Below, one piece after another: positions 51,600 to 64,000 of a stretch of DNA of 64,000 bases. The DNA is from Chrysomallon squamiferum. Its lineage: Eukaryota > Mollusca > Gastropoda > Neomphalida > Peltospiridae. The stretch is taken from contig CM022670.1 in assembly GCA_012295275.1 (NCBI GenBank), positions 33,920,938 to 33,984,937 on the forward strand, read 5' to 3'. Below the pieces are notes generated by a model. The model was given only the letters and a program-made list of their open reading frames with translations. It did no database searches and was not told where the DNA came from. The position numbers were made by a program, and so were the translations under genes. Within the stretch, counting starts at the first letter, position 1; each line of letters starts with the position of its first letter.

Positions 51600-52135
51600 T
51601 ATAGCGTGCACTGGATAATAATAGACGTTTTGTCAAGTACATGTGGGTGACATACATTCTATTTCATGCAGAGAATCATTAATTTCAACTTCCTGATAAA
51701 CGTAAAACCGTATATTGATCTGTCCATCCCATGCATTAATTGAAACTCTTTGGCCACCTTAACTTTATTGATAAAATGCATGCTGTCATTGGATAGGAAC
51801 TAGCCTTCCACAATATGCAAATACCGTTTCCAGGAGCCTCTATGGCTGTGCCTGCCATTCACTGACATTGTCACCATGCAATTACAGGAGCTGGTTCCTT
51901 TTTGGAATGCACGATTAAGAAATAGGACGTAATTTCACCATTGGAATTACAGCAGTGCTAAGATTCTGAATCATATTGATTTTTGCAGGAATACTGTGAG
52001 GCTGGGTTGAACCAGGGCCACTCAGCCTTTGTTCACATAACGAAACAATAGCAACTGAGGCCTGCTGCTTCCAGGCCACACTGTAGTCTTTTGTGTATGC
52101 CTGTGTGTACAACTGACATGGACTGTTTTCACTGA
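51600..52135. promoter_or_regulatory. Candidate intronic enhancer upstream of the PxxP microexon
   Basis: Less A+T-rich block without splice-compatible coding frames. Contains a perfect POU octamer ATGCAAAT at 51815-51822. It ends about 200 bases before the 31-base microexon at 52343. Confidence 0.3.
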
Positions 52136-52342
52136 ATAATACTGTTAAAAATCTGGATTACGCTTCTGTTCTGGCTAAAGAAAGGGGGGAAAAAAAAAAT
52201 ACAGGATAAAAAAAGAGACTGTTATAAAATTTAGTTGCTTGATGATTTCTTGTTAAGGACTGGACACTATTTATCTGTGTCACCATGTCTAACATGTTTG
52301 CTCTTCTTTCTAAGTATTATCCTGATTTTCATATTTTTACAG

Positions 52343-52373
52343 GGGAAACAGTACCAAGGATTCCCAAAACAAG
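52343..52373 (+). CDS. PTK2: FAK microexon carrying the PxxP site
   Basis: Only 31 bases: acceptor TTTTTACAG, donor GTAAGA, phase 1 in and phase 2 out. Completes Gly and encodes ETVPRIPKT, aligning with the vertebrate GERALPSIPKL linker whose PxxP binds Src SH3. Because 31 is not a multiple of three, skipping would shift the frame, so it should be constitutive. Confidence 0.88.
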
Positions 52374-53289
52374 GTAAGAGATATTTCATTATTCGTAATT
52401 ACTATTCTTTTTTGTTAAATTAATGTTAGGATAATTTCATTATTTGCAGTTGTTATATTTTCTTTTCTTTTTTTTACATGTAATGTTTTCATTATAACTT
52501 TATATTGCTACTAAAGCCTTATATTCTCAAACTGGTCTTGTATTTTTAAACAGTTTTCTCTTTTTATTTGGTTTTATTGTCTTTCTGTTAATTAGTCTAG
52601 AGTCAATGATTTTTTGAGAAATTAAGTATAGTTTATATTTTTTGTGAACAGTATATACATGTGTATGTGTGTGTTTGTGTACAGATGTGTGTGTATATAT
52701 TAAAGATAAATTTATTTAAGTTTTAATTTTGTATTTAAATTTAATGGTACTGTACATAGATGGTTATTTATGCACATATACATGAGATAGAAATATTTGT
52801 ATATGTTTGTATATATGGATTATTGTCCATATCTTTATAATATTGTTGAACAGGTGCTTCATATACAGGTTCATTATTACTTTTCATTTACATGTATTAG
52901 CCTACTGGACCAATGATACTGTAATATAGGCTTCCACTGACACGGACATAGTTCATGATTTGTGTATATACAGACCTTCTTTTTATTGATACATTTTAAT
53001 AGAATATAATATATAAAAATAGTAAAACTAACAGTATTAAGATTTACAAATTATTAAAATTATTTTATCCTTTTTTAATTTTTTTTTTTATTTAATATAT
53101 TTTATAATAAAGTTAAACTAATAACATTTTTAAAAAAAGAAAGAAAAAACATGTACAGTATTAAGATATACAAAAAGAAAACAAATGTTTAATGTATAAT
53201 CTTTATACTTTTTTTTGTTGTTTTTTAAAATAATTTTATATGGAAAAACAAAACAAAAATGTGAAGGAAATAAACTAGGAATATGAAGA

Positions 53290-53760
53290 GATTTCAGAAT
53301 GTTTTCCGTCTATTGTTTCTTTTTCATCCTCTACTGACTCATTTCCTGAAATTTGATTCATGCTTGTACATGTATTTATCCACTGCATCGGCTCTGTTTC
53401 TCTCATATGTATTGATTAATTAATTAAATAGACAACAGCACCTAGCTGATCCACTAGTAACCTGTACTTTTAGTACAGTACTTACAATTAAACAGCTGGG
53501 TAATACGATACTGTGTTATTGAAAGCTTGCCATTTGGTATTTCACAAGTGTTGCTAAAATATTTACACATTATGTCTGTGGTGAAGACACAGACTTGTTA
53601 CTGATCTGAGCTGGGGAATCAATTGCTTGGAGAAACACCATTAATCTAAAAACCAGCTCATGAATCATTCATGGCCCTTATTGATTATAAATTGGCTTCT
53701 GTCTTATTAATGATAAACCTGGGACAGTGGTGGTGATATTGTTTGCTTTGTTTATTTTAT
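53290..53760. promoter_or_regulatory. Candidate intronic regulatory island
   Basis: Mixed-composition block including a TTAATTAATTAA run, ATTGATTATAAATTGG and AATCAATTG, all homeodomain/PBX-like strings. No open frame. Weak, by-eye evidence. Confidence 0.25.
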
Positions 53761-53766
53761 TTTTTT

Positions 53767-53809
<43 letters not shown>
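53767..53809. repeat. (TG)n microsatellite
   Basis: About 43 bases, interrupted once by TTTG. Confidence 0.9.
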
Positions 53810-53812
<3 letters not shown>

Positions 53813-54599
53813 TGGTTTAATCTAGTTGATAATATTAATTTAAATGACATCTTCAAGGATTTAACAGTTTCCAGCTGGAGATTCAAACGTTTAAATGATA
53901 CAAAATGTGAATGAAATGACAGTCTGCATTTTCAGCATAATTTAATTATTTCTTTTCCAATTTCTCTTGTTTATTTAATAAAAGAAACAATTCTAAATAA
54001 TAAGGGTCCCAAAGTTAATTTTGGACAAATTGATGTCTTTTTAAAACAAAACAATCCAGTTCATCTATGAAACAAAATTTAAAAAAGAATTTTTATTTTT
54101 TTATTTTTTATTTTTTTGGGTAAATATCTGTTATAATGGATATACTGAACAGATAAAAATGATTTCTGTTTCTGTGATAAGCTGCAGGCCTGGTTTTCCA
54201 TAATGTCTCCAGTCTCAGAATCTGACTAAAAAGTCAAAGGCCATGGTAGGCAGTTTCCTGTATGTGGGAAAATCTCTATTAAAAAAATATAAAATCTGTA
54301 TCTGCTAATCAGCAGATTTCCTCCATATATGATATTTATTATTATTATTATTATTATTAATATTATATTTATTTAATTTTTTTTTAATTGTTATTATTAT
54401 TTCTTTATTATCAAAAATTGAAACAAAATTTTACTGTATTAAATTGTGCTTAGTAGTCGTTAAACCATAATTCATTCATTCATTTCTTTGTTTCTGTCAT
54501 TTCTTAAGATTATCTTAAGTGCTTTTCCGTACTTGGTATATATACAATTACTTTATGTAGACAGGTAAATGTAATGGCCATAAATATATAAAACTGATC

Positions 54600-55090
54600 A
54601 TTTAAGTTATTGTTATCTGACTTGTCAGGTGTAAGATGAGACTTTGAATGGATCCCATCTGACTGCCCATTGATATATTGGTTGTAAATACTTTCTGACT
54701 TAAAGCATCAGAGGTCAGGCTATTTTCTGTTCTGAGACTGGACATTATTATTAAAATAGCTGATTTTCCAAATTATTCGCAGTAACGATCTCCTTTTCCA
54801 CAGCGTTTTGAAAATACTAACTGTCTCTCATCTTGGTTTACTGAACCAACAGCTATTACATTATTACTCTTTGATGTGTTAAATTAAAGTTACATAATCT
54901 ATATTATTTTCAGTAAAACAATTATCTGATCCTTTTCATCAGTCTAATCACACTATGTAAAGATTACAGTTTTGAATTATGGGTGATGGTTGCAGTAACT
55001 AAATATCAGAGGTTGTCTGAAGGAAAAAAAAGAGTATATTTTCCTCAATTAAACACATCAGTCTTCATCAAAGGTCAGCTAGTCAAGTGT
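54600..55090. other. Intronic island without coding signal
   Basis: Less A+T-rich than its surroundings; no splice-compatible frame and no repeat structure. It may be conserved non-coding sequence or an aged repeat. Confidence 0.2.
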
Positions 55091-55169
55091 GGTATTTTAT
55101 AGTGAGGTTCATTACCTGTGGGTACATTCCTTTTTCCCTTTGTCTTTTTTTTCTTCTTTTTTTTAATAA

Positions 55170-55560
55170 TCTTAAAGTTAGAATGATACTAAAGTATTGT
55201 TAAAAGTAAATGTTATGCAGTGGACGTTATTAATTAATTTTTTTAATAATATCTTGTTAAACCTAGAATAATATTACAAGTATCATTAAAAATAAGAGTT
55301 ATGGATTAGGCATAAACTTTTATTTTATTTTATTTTTTAATATCACATATCATGTTAAACATAAATAAAACTACAAATAGTATTGAACATGATAGTTATG
55401 GAGTGGCATTAACTAGTTTTTATAACACATCTTGTTAAACTTAAATAATATTAGAATTATTAAAAATAAAAGTTATGGAGTGGTATTAACCTGTTCTTAC
55501 AACACATCTTGTTAAACTTAGTATAATACTGTGTGCTAACTGGTTTCTATAAAATTTTAA
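55170..55560. repeat. Degenerate tandem repeat array, about 80-100-base unit
   Basis: Four to five diverged units marked by CTTGTTAAAC (or CATGTTAAAC) near 55253, 55351, 55428 and 55507. Each full unit then contains ATTAAAAATAA-like and GTTATGGAGTGG-like strings. A first, weaker unit precedes at about 55170. Confidence 0.75.
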
Positions 55561-56770
55561 ATACTATATTTTAATATATGGAATGAGTATATACCTAATT
55601 GGTATTAGTACATTTAAAAATGAAAAAAAAAGAAAGTTGCCTTTAATATTTATTTGAAAACAAAAATGGATAACAGAATTTACAGGCATATTCATAGTCA
55701 AACCACATACCATACCATGGCCTGTGACCTTTTAGAGACAGGATACATTAAGAAAAATCAGTCCTTCAGCTTAGGAGAAAAGAATTAATTTTCTCTTTTC
55801 AGTGTATCCTTAATCCCAGGTTTTTTTTTTTTCTATCTCTCTCTCTTTCTGGATTTAGTTTGTTGTTAGAAAGTTTTTCCAGAAGTTTAATATGTCTTCA
55901 TTCTCTTTAAGATCATAAAGGAGAAAAAAAAAAATATTTGTTAAAAAAAAAAAAAAAAAAAAAAATTCTCTATCCAGGACTGTTCACTCATTGATTCTTT
56001 CCAGCTAGAATGCACAGTCTTCCATATTTTTTTTTTTTAAAGATTTAATAGTATTTGATTACTGCCTGCTGTACATTTGATATATAGTTTTTGGGGGTTA
56101 AATTGATTTATTCCATTTATCGATACATTCAAACTGAACAGTGACCCACAAAACACTGAGTTTAGTTTTATTTTCCTGGTAGCATAAATCACACTTAAAG
56201 ATTACTTGTCTGGAATTGAATTGTTAAGTGTTGCTTATCTCAAAGTAACAATGGGTCTTTTTAGCAGCAGTGTGCAAAATAAATGCACATGATTGTAATG
56301 TTTATTGATATCTTGCTTTGTAATTCAGTTGTTTTTAAGTGGCATTTTTTTGTTTAACTGAATGAGTTAAAGTTATTTCCTTGTATTTCAAGGAGTCTGG
56401 TCTTTTTTAACATATCGAGACTTCTGTTATCTTTAGTTTGGAGCTAAAGTAGTTTTATATATTTTTTTTGCTTTTTAAAGAATTCCTTTTGAAAAAGTAT
56501 TTAATTCATTCTTGAACAAGTAAAGTGGGTGTCTAGATCCTTTCCATCTATCAAAACATGGAATTTTTTTTTTTTTTTTTTTTTTTTCTTCAAATTCCCC
56601 CTTTTACTTAGTAGACAATGACATTTTATTATGTCCCTAGTGAGCCTCAGAGATGGATTTCTGTGAATGTGTTGAGATGAAACCAGACTATTTTACTGCA
56701 GCGCCACTGTCACAGAAATGTCACACAAACTGACTGTTGTTTTACACAAGTTGTTCTCACTTTTTTCCAG

Positions 56771-56823
56771 TTCCCAGCAGCAAGGAAGCATCCGACATGA
56801 AGAACCACTAAGTCCGAACGAAC
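56771..56823 (+). CDS. PTK2: FAK exon: Gln/Ser-rich linker
   Basis: 53 bases, acceptor TTTTTTCCAG, donor GTGAGT, phase 2 in and phase 1 out. Encodes SSQQQGSIRHEEPLSPNE, a low-conservation linker between the PxxP site and the autophosphorylation tyrosine. It bridges the phase difference between the flanking exons exactly, which is the main support. Confidence 0.85.
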
Positions 56824-57778
56824 GTGAGTTTACCATCACTGCTATCCTAACTTTTCTTATCCTTTTGCTTTTTCAATTTTATTTATTTATTTTTTTGTTT
56901 TTTTTTATATTCTCCCCATTTTTCTGTTCTTTTACACAGCATGTTGGTTTAAAAAAAAAAAAACAAAAACAAAAACCAAATTTTATTTTTATTTTTTTTT
57001 TTTTTTTCGTCTTTTCCTGCTATCTTATTTATTCACTGATACTGATTCGTTTTATGTTTCTGTTTGCAAATGGAGTTATACTTCTGTTGTGCATACATTT
57101 CTGGTTATTACTTTGCATTTTGTAGATAGGCACACCTGTTATTTGATATATACAAGCAAGAACTGATGTAGTTCTTATTCAGAGGGATAAAACTGGATAT
57201 TTGAAATGTTAGGTTTTCATATGGCTAGCAATATGATATATAACTTTTACTTCCATTTATAATAAGGAATGTGTGTGTGTGTTTGTGGAGTGCCTGGGTG
57301 TAGATGTGTGCTTAGCATGTTGGTGTTGAATGTATGTATATTCATGGCATGTGGGGTTTTAAATTAGGTACATACATACATGGAGATGTGGATGGAAGTG
57401 TGTTTGAATCAGTATGTCTGTGTCTGTGTTAACGAAATTACAAATTTTAAAGCTTTTTTCATTTAGATTATTACCTATTTTTTGTGTGTTTTTTTTTTTT
57501 ATGTTTCTCTTTATTATTCTTATTATAACAAAACTATACTTGGCTGAGCTTTCTGAATCCAGCTTTGCCCTAAATAACTATTAACCTCAGACTTAAAAAC
57601 TGCTTTCATGTACATATTTATTCATCATGGTAGCATCATTTTAATCAAATGCCATACCATAATTACTTACTGCATGCACTGACTGGTTCGGTTCATATGT
57701 TGATGCATTAGTTCTGATGTTACATGTACTGTTTTTAATGAATGCCTAAGTTTTATGTGTGTGCCCTGTTATCATCAG
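56824..57778 (+). other. FAK intron
   Basis: A+T-rich with T runs and a short TG run near 57270. Nothing else seen. Confidence 0.6.
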
Positions 57779-57835
57779 GTGTGTCCGACTATGCAGAGAT
57801 AGTGGAGGAAGATGCAGACTATTCCACTCCAGACG
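57779..57835 (+). CDS. PTK2: FAK exon: autophosphorylation site (YAEI)
   Basis: 57 bases, acceptor TTATCATCAG, donor GTAAGT, phase 1 both sides. Encodes RVSDYAEIVEEDADYSTPD. The Tyr in SDYAEIV (residue 552 of the long form) is the counterpart of human Tyr397; YAEI is the optimal Src SH2-binding sequence. A second Tyr lies in the acidic tail. Confidence 0.95.
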
Positions 57836-60372
57836 GTAAGTTCAGTCTTATATATATAAAATACATAATGTTCATAAAAACACAATTATCACTGAAAAAC
57901 AAAAATAGAGAAAAATGAGGAAAAGATTACGTATAAATATAATTTAAAAAAAAAAAAAAAAAAAAAATGGTGCCATATTTTTATTATTATTTTTATTGTT
58001 CTTCTTCTTGTTCTTGTTACTGTTGTTGTTGTTATTATTATTATTATTATTATTATTTTTTAATTATTATTATGTTTTTATTTTTATCATTTATTATTAT
58101 TGTTACTATTAAATGAACCTTTTTATTTTATTACTTTTTTATTTGTATTAAAAAAAAAAAAAAAAAAAACTATCCCTTAAACCAATAAACCAAATATATA
58201 TTAAATTAGCTGACAGCAGACATGCCAGAAACGTTTATAATAAATAAATTTGTTCAGTATTGACTTACCATGGCTGTTTCTGCAAGGACACTGGGGAGGG
58301 GGGAAAATCAAAAAAAAAAAACCTAATAATTCAGGAGTATTCATATCTAAAGCTAATATTACTGCTAACCACATTTTATATTAACTGGAATGTACACAGT
58401 GTCTCGAAGTGGAAGTAACCCAGACAGTCAACATGAATAATTCGGCTAGCAATATCTAAGTTAATCATATCACATTAACAAACGTAGAGCAGTGGGGTTT
58501 GTCATTCGAGATCAATATTGTCAGATGTATAATAACACAGCCTAAAAAAACAAGAAATTAAGTAAAGCCATTCCCATTGTCAGCACTGAATGATTTCTTG
58601 CATAAATGATAAACATTTGAATAGGACAGTTACAAAACATATGCAGTGACTGCATGATTCACGTTGCAGCAGCTGCAACAACAGCTGTGACAGCACCAAC
58701 TCCATCTGTTCATTGTTATGTAAAAATGAGTTTATATTGTTGCAGTTTTCTTGTACAGTATACATTATAACAGTATATTGCTATCTAGATTTATGTTATG
58801 CAAAACGTGTTACAGTCTTTATCAGAACTGATGATTATGGAATTAAATGTAATATTTATATTAATAGCAAGTTAGTAGTTTAATTACACTGTATTCATGC
58901 TAAACATGTTTTGAATAATCTATATTTGGCACAAGTCTAAATAAAAATAATATTTATTATACTGTTAAGATTCATTATATACAACAGAACTATTACCCTA
59001 TTATGAAATTTAAGAATTAGTTTCCTTTTCTCTGGATTTATATAAAATAAATGTTTCTTAAATTTATAAAGGTGTACATTCATATTTATATATTAATAAA
59101 GCACTGATCTGGAAAAGTAAGAACATACATTCATTTTTATTTTATTTTTAAGTTATTATTGTTGCTATGACTGTATCATTGTCAGTAACAAGAAATTTAT
59201 AGAAATTTAATAAACTTTGAAGTGGGATTGCCATGTCATGTGCAAACAGTTTAACTCAATTGTGATTGTTTAAAGCAGGACTTAATGAAAGAAAACTAAA
59301 TGTACAGATTGCTTGAAGTCCCACTGGAAATTAAAAATAATAATAGCCCCTTTGCAGAATTAAAAAGAGTAAAAGTCCCTTTGGAAAATTGAAACCCCTT
59401 TTTTTTATTTTCTTCATACAACAATTACTCACCATTTTAAATTTAATTCAAGAAAATGAAGACTTTGGTCGCTGAGTTGATTCAGTGATTCATTGATCTA
59501 TTGATATTAATTGATAATGACAGCAGCTAATTACATTAATAACATCAAACAAGCTTTCTGGGGCCTTGTCTTTTAAATTGAACATTTTCGTCAATTTGCA
59601 GCACTGGCTGACATGTCAACATCAGACTCTGTAGACTGATTATGCATTAAAACATGTTCATTTTAACCAACAGACACATCAAACATACTCCTTCTTCATC
59701 CAAACATGTGTTAATCTAGCACAGAACGCTTTCAATATCTTAATATTACTCATCTTGTGAGACTGAAGGAGAGAGAGGGGAAAAAATCATTAGGGAACCA
59801 CATCTTAATGAAAGGGTTGCTTTTTTCTTTCTCCCAGAGACTCTAGGTCAAGCCACGAACAAGATCAAATGATCTCCAAGTCTTGTAATCCATAGCTGGT
59901 TAATTCCTGGCGCTAGAAACAAATCCATTGAAAGCTTTTTATTTAAACTGGAAGATAGTGTTTGCATTAATTATTAACACTCACAGAACTGTATTCAGCT
60001 GTATTGAGAATTTCGCATTTGTTTGTTTACTTTGAGTAATATATTCTCTTATAAAAATAATAATAATTATAATTTAATTTATTGTACTTTATTGTTTTTT
60101 TTATTTTATTATTATTATTTAAAATTAATTAATTAATTAATTATTATTATTAGTTACTATTTTTATTACTACATTATAGTAGTATTTCCCACAACTGACC
60201 TTTATTTTTTATCAGACTACCACAGCATTATCTAAACAATTTTCATTTGAAGGTTAAATTACATGTTGCACATTCTTGAGTGGCTGTTATTATTTTGGTA
60301 TTTTATTTTATTTTATTTTTTCTTCTATTATTTATGAGATTATAAAAAAAAAGTATAATAGATACGATCTTA

Positions 60373-60403
<31 letters not shown>

Positions 60404-60651
60404 GTTATAATGTACTGCTGTCATAATAATTAATGCTATATATTTTAATTAAATATAAAGCCTATTCACTATCTAACTGATAAGATTTCTATAGGAAAAA
60501 ATAACATTTAATATCAAAAAAGCTGTTTTAATTTATTTTTTGTTTGTTTATTTTTTATTTATTTTTTTATCTTTTTATTTATATATATATATATATATTT
60601 GTTTTACATGTTAATGTCCACTTCATTAATTTCATGGTCCCTATACCTTAG
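57836..60651 (+). other. FAK intron between autophosphorylation site and cassette
   Basis: Contains A runs near 57946-57967 and 58150-58169, a possible alternative terminal exon at 58400-58440 and an island at 59440-59960. A T run precedes 60400. Confidence 0.5.
59440..59960. promoter_or_regulatory. Candidate intronic enhancer with homeodomain-type motifs
   Basis: Less A+T-rich block beginning with a dense run of ATTGAT, ATTAAT, TGACAG and TAATTAC strings (59490-59540) typical of homeodomain/TALE sites, and continuing as unique sequence. No coding frame. Function inferred only from motif density. Confidence 0.3.
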
Positions 60652-60687
60652 GTAAACCCCTTGCCAGAGGTAGCAAGCGAAAGAAAA
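60652..60687 (+). CDS. PTK2: FAK 36-base basic cassette exon (probably alternative)
   Basis: Acceptor CCCTATACCTTAG, donor GTGAGT, phase 1 both ends, 12 codons. Encodes GKPLARGSKRKK between the YAEI exon and the kinase exon. Both inclusion (...TPD-GKPLARGSKRKK-TRDYEI) and skipping (...TPD-ARDYEI) keep the frame. Vertebrate FAK genes also carry very small neuronal cassette exons flanking the autophosphorylation tyrosine. Alternative use here is inferred. Confidence 0.75.
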
Positions 60688-61972
60688 GTGAGTTTCCAGT
60701 AATTTCGTAGCCAAGAGCATGGGTTTGTCTGATAAAAGAGTTTGAAAACGAATCTTGGTTTTTTGTCCACGTTAACAAGTAATCTAATTAGTCAGTTAAA
60801 CAAGAAGCATGCTCCATGCAATTATTCTCTTTTTAGAAAACAGTGATGATTCATGAGTTGTGATGCATTTTGAAACTTCTCTGGCTTTCTCCCCCCACAT
60901 CTTTCTTCACATCATGCATCCTTCTTCTTAATTATTTTAAAAAAATTGAAAAAAAAAAAAAAAAAATGCTTTGCTTGGTAGTTAGGTACAAAATAATTTT
61001 GAAGAAGTGTTGATAATTTTTATATGTGTATATATATATTTAAACTTTATCCCTTTCTAACAGTGTAAGTATTAAACTGATGTAGTAATTAATGTAGAGA
61101 AGACTGATTTTATTATCAGTAAATAAAACAAGTTCTTAAGATTATATGAAATTAAGTGTGTGTTTACTAAACCTAAAATACTAACAAATATATTAGCAGA
61201 TTATCTCTTGAAAATCCATTAATAAAACTATTTCATCAGTTTGTCTTCAAACTGCATGCATGTTATTTGCTAAGATCTCTTTCTGAGGCATGTCAGATTC
61301 TGTATAGATCAAATACTAAACAACTAAGATTATACAGTATTGAACACACACAAATATTTTTTTATATTTTTTTTATATATTGTTTTTATAGTTAATAGCA
61401 TTTATTGAAATACATTTGTACATAATGTATATAAATGTTATTGTTCATGTACATAATTTACTAAAATAAAGATTTTTGTAAACATTTCTAAAATTTATAA
61501 CAGTAAATAAAATAATTTTAATGATAAAAAGATTTGTAGTAATATGATAGTCAGTATAAGTGTATAATTACAAATAAAAATTATTTAATTTATATTTACT
61601 AAAATGAAGAGATTTAGCACATGCTGGAAGAAATATTATAATTAAATGCACCTGTTTGACATAATCTATCATGGTATTACAGAAATATAATCTGTACCTT
61701 TTTTATTTATATTGTTGCTATGATAGTTTCATGAAATTTCTTTTGCAGTTGCAGGTTGTGGAGGAAATAAATTTTGCTTCATCACCATTTTAATTTATTT
61801 TTAATTTATTTTTTTTTAAAGTTTTTTTCCTCCAAATTGGAATTTATCTTTCCTTAAAAAGAGAAAAAAAAATCTTGATTTTTTTTTAGAAAATTACTTT
61901 ATACAAACACAGGTCATATGATTAGAAAAAGGATTAGTATTGTTGATCATGTTAAATATAAATTCCTTTCAG
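60688..61972 (+). other. FAK intron before the kinase domain
   Basis: A+T-rich, with an A run near 60950-60966. No further feature supported. Confidence 0.6.
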
Positions 61973-62070
61973 CTCGTGATTATGAGATTGCAAGAGATGC
62001 TATCAATCTGTTGGAGATACTTGGAGAAGGCCAGTTTGGAGATGTGTATAAAGGAATTTATTATGATAAG
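61973..62070 (+). CDS. PTK2: FAK exon: kinase glycine-rich loop
   Basis: 98 bases, acceptor TTCCTTTCAG, donor GTATGT, phase 1 in and phase 0 out. Encodes RDYEIARDAINLLEILG and EGQFGDVYKGIYYDK. GEGQFGDV is the ATP-binding glycine loop; RDYEI is the conserved lead-in to the FAK kinase. Confidence 0.96.
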
Positions 62071-62347
62071 GTATGTATTTCAGTTACTTCACAGAAATTA
62101 ATATATGTTGAGTTAATGACATTACAGTTTAAAGTTAACAGTTATTACTGATCAAACAGAAAAGTCACAGCTGTTGCTTTCTGAGTAAGACATAATTACC
62201 TATTACAGAAAGATCTCTAGTGCACTTTTCACTTTATCAGTGAAGCATATTTTACTTTATTATTTTAAGTTTGAATGTTCTGATGATCATAACAGTCCAA
62301 GGTAATTTTAAATAAAATTTTAATTTTTAAAATGTTTCTGTTGCAAG

Positions 62348-62432
62348 GAAAAATCGCAGATTCCTGTGGCTGTTAAGACCTGCAAAGAAGACAGTGAAGA
62401 GGCAATGACAGAGAAATTCCTGGAGGAAGCCT
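62348..62432 (+). CDS. PTK2: FAK exon: catalytic lysine and helix C
   Basis: 85 bases, acceptor TGTTGCAAG, donor GTGAGT, phase 0 in and phase 1 out. Encodes PVAVKTCKED with the ATP-binding Lys (counterpart of human Lys454), and EKFLEEA with the helix-C Glu. Confidence 0.95.
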
Positions 62433-63265
<833 letters not shown>

Positions 63266-63621
63266 TAGTATCCTTTTTCTTCTTCTTCTTCTTCTTATTA
63301 TTTATTGTTAGTGCCATTATTATATTTATAGATAATGATAATATTACTACTACAATACTATTTTTTATTATTATTATTATTTTTTAAATTAACAGTTAAA
63401 TATTTCCTAGGGATAACAGAGATAATAACTCAAAGTATATTCTTTTAAAGTGAACTGTTAATTAATTCAACATTATTTTACAATAGCAGATGTTCAGGTG
63501 ATGTTCACATTATCTTTAAAACATTTTAAATACTATTTGTAAGGTAACAATTCTTTAAAGAAATAGTTGCATTTTTGCTAAAATAATAGATAATAAGAGA
63601 TGTTTATATTATTTGTATTAG

Positions 63622-64000
<379 letters not shown>

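Larger units (their letters stand above)
47361..52342 (+). other. FAK intron, 5.0 kb
   Basis: Holds a 31-base A run near 47981-48011, an acidic open stretch at 48260-48312 with exon-like edges but incompatible phase, T runs near 48415-48433, an impure (TG)n at 49999-50100, and an island at 51600-52135. The rest is A+T-rich. Confidence 0.55.
52374..56770 (+). other. FAK intron, 4.4 kb
   Basis: Contains islands at about 53290-53760 and 54600-55090, (TG)n at 53767-53809, the degenerate tandem array at 55170-55560, an A run near 55943-55965 and a T run near 56563-56587. No exon seen. Confidence 0.55.

Overview
The window looks like a stretch of invertebrate animal nuclear genome. It is very A+T-rich (about three quarters by eye), full of poly(A)/poly(T) runs and microsatellites, and its genes have short exons with GT-AG introns that are often several kb long. 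Protein matches and base composition fit a protostome, most plausibly a mollusc; the species cannot be named from sequence alone. There are no operons, CRISPR arrays, rRNA genes or recognisable tRNA genes. Exons were built by hand by matching splice sites, reading phase and family conservation, so edges marked approximate need transcript data.

Region 1 (1-8125, minus strand): the 5' part of an unnamed gene running off the left edge. Its exons all start and end in phase 1. They encode an acidic, probably disordered N-terminus, then a SAM-like helical domain. The locus is internally duplicated. Segment A (one exon plus flanking intron) occurs at 1-752 and 2864-3642. Segment B occurs at 757-1665 and 6648-8125. 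The order suggests that a block holding the gene's 5' end was tandemly duplicated and that one copy lost about 3 kb containing exons 1-4.

Region 2 (8126-14372, minus strand): a membrane progestin receptor (PAQR7/PAQR8 class) with its whole 335-residue coding sequence in one exon, plus a probable non-coding first exon near 14373. Its 3' side is an A+T-rich gene-poor stretch.

Region 3 (about 14.5 kb to the right edge, plus strand): focal adhesion kinase (FAK/PTK2), arranged head-to-head with the PAQR gene. Seventeen coding exons can be placed. Two are alternative first coding exons (19130-19585 and 28977-29132), both ending in phase 0. The rest supply the FERM domain, a linker with a Src-SH3-type PxxP site and the YAEI autophosphorylation site, a 12-residue basic cassette, and the first half of the kinase N-lobe and hinge up to the arginine before the catalytic loop. 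The remainder of the kinase and the FAT domain lie beyond the window.

The large FAK introns hold islands that are less A+T-rich than their surroundings and carry homeodomain- or POU-type motifs (near 41.2-41.8, 44.2-44.6, 51.6-52.1, 53.3-53.8, 54.6-55.1 and 59.4-60.0 kb). These are candidate intronic enhancers. The introns also contain one degenerate tandem-repeat array (55.17-55.56 kb) and complementary (TC)n and (GA)n tracts inside a single intron.
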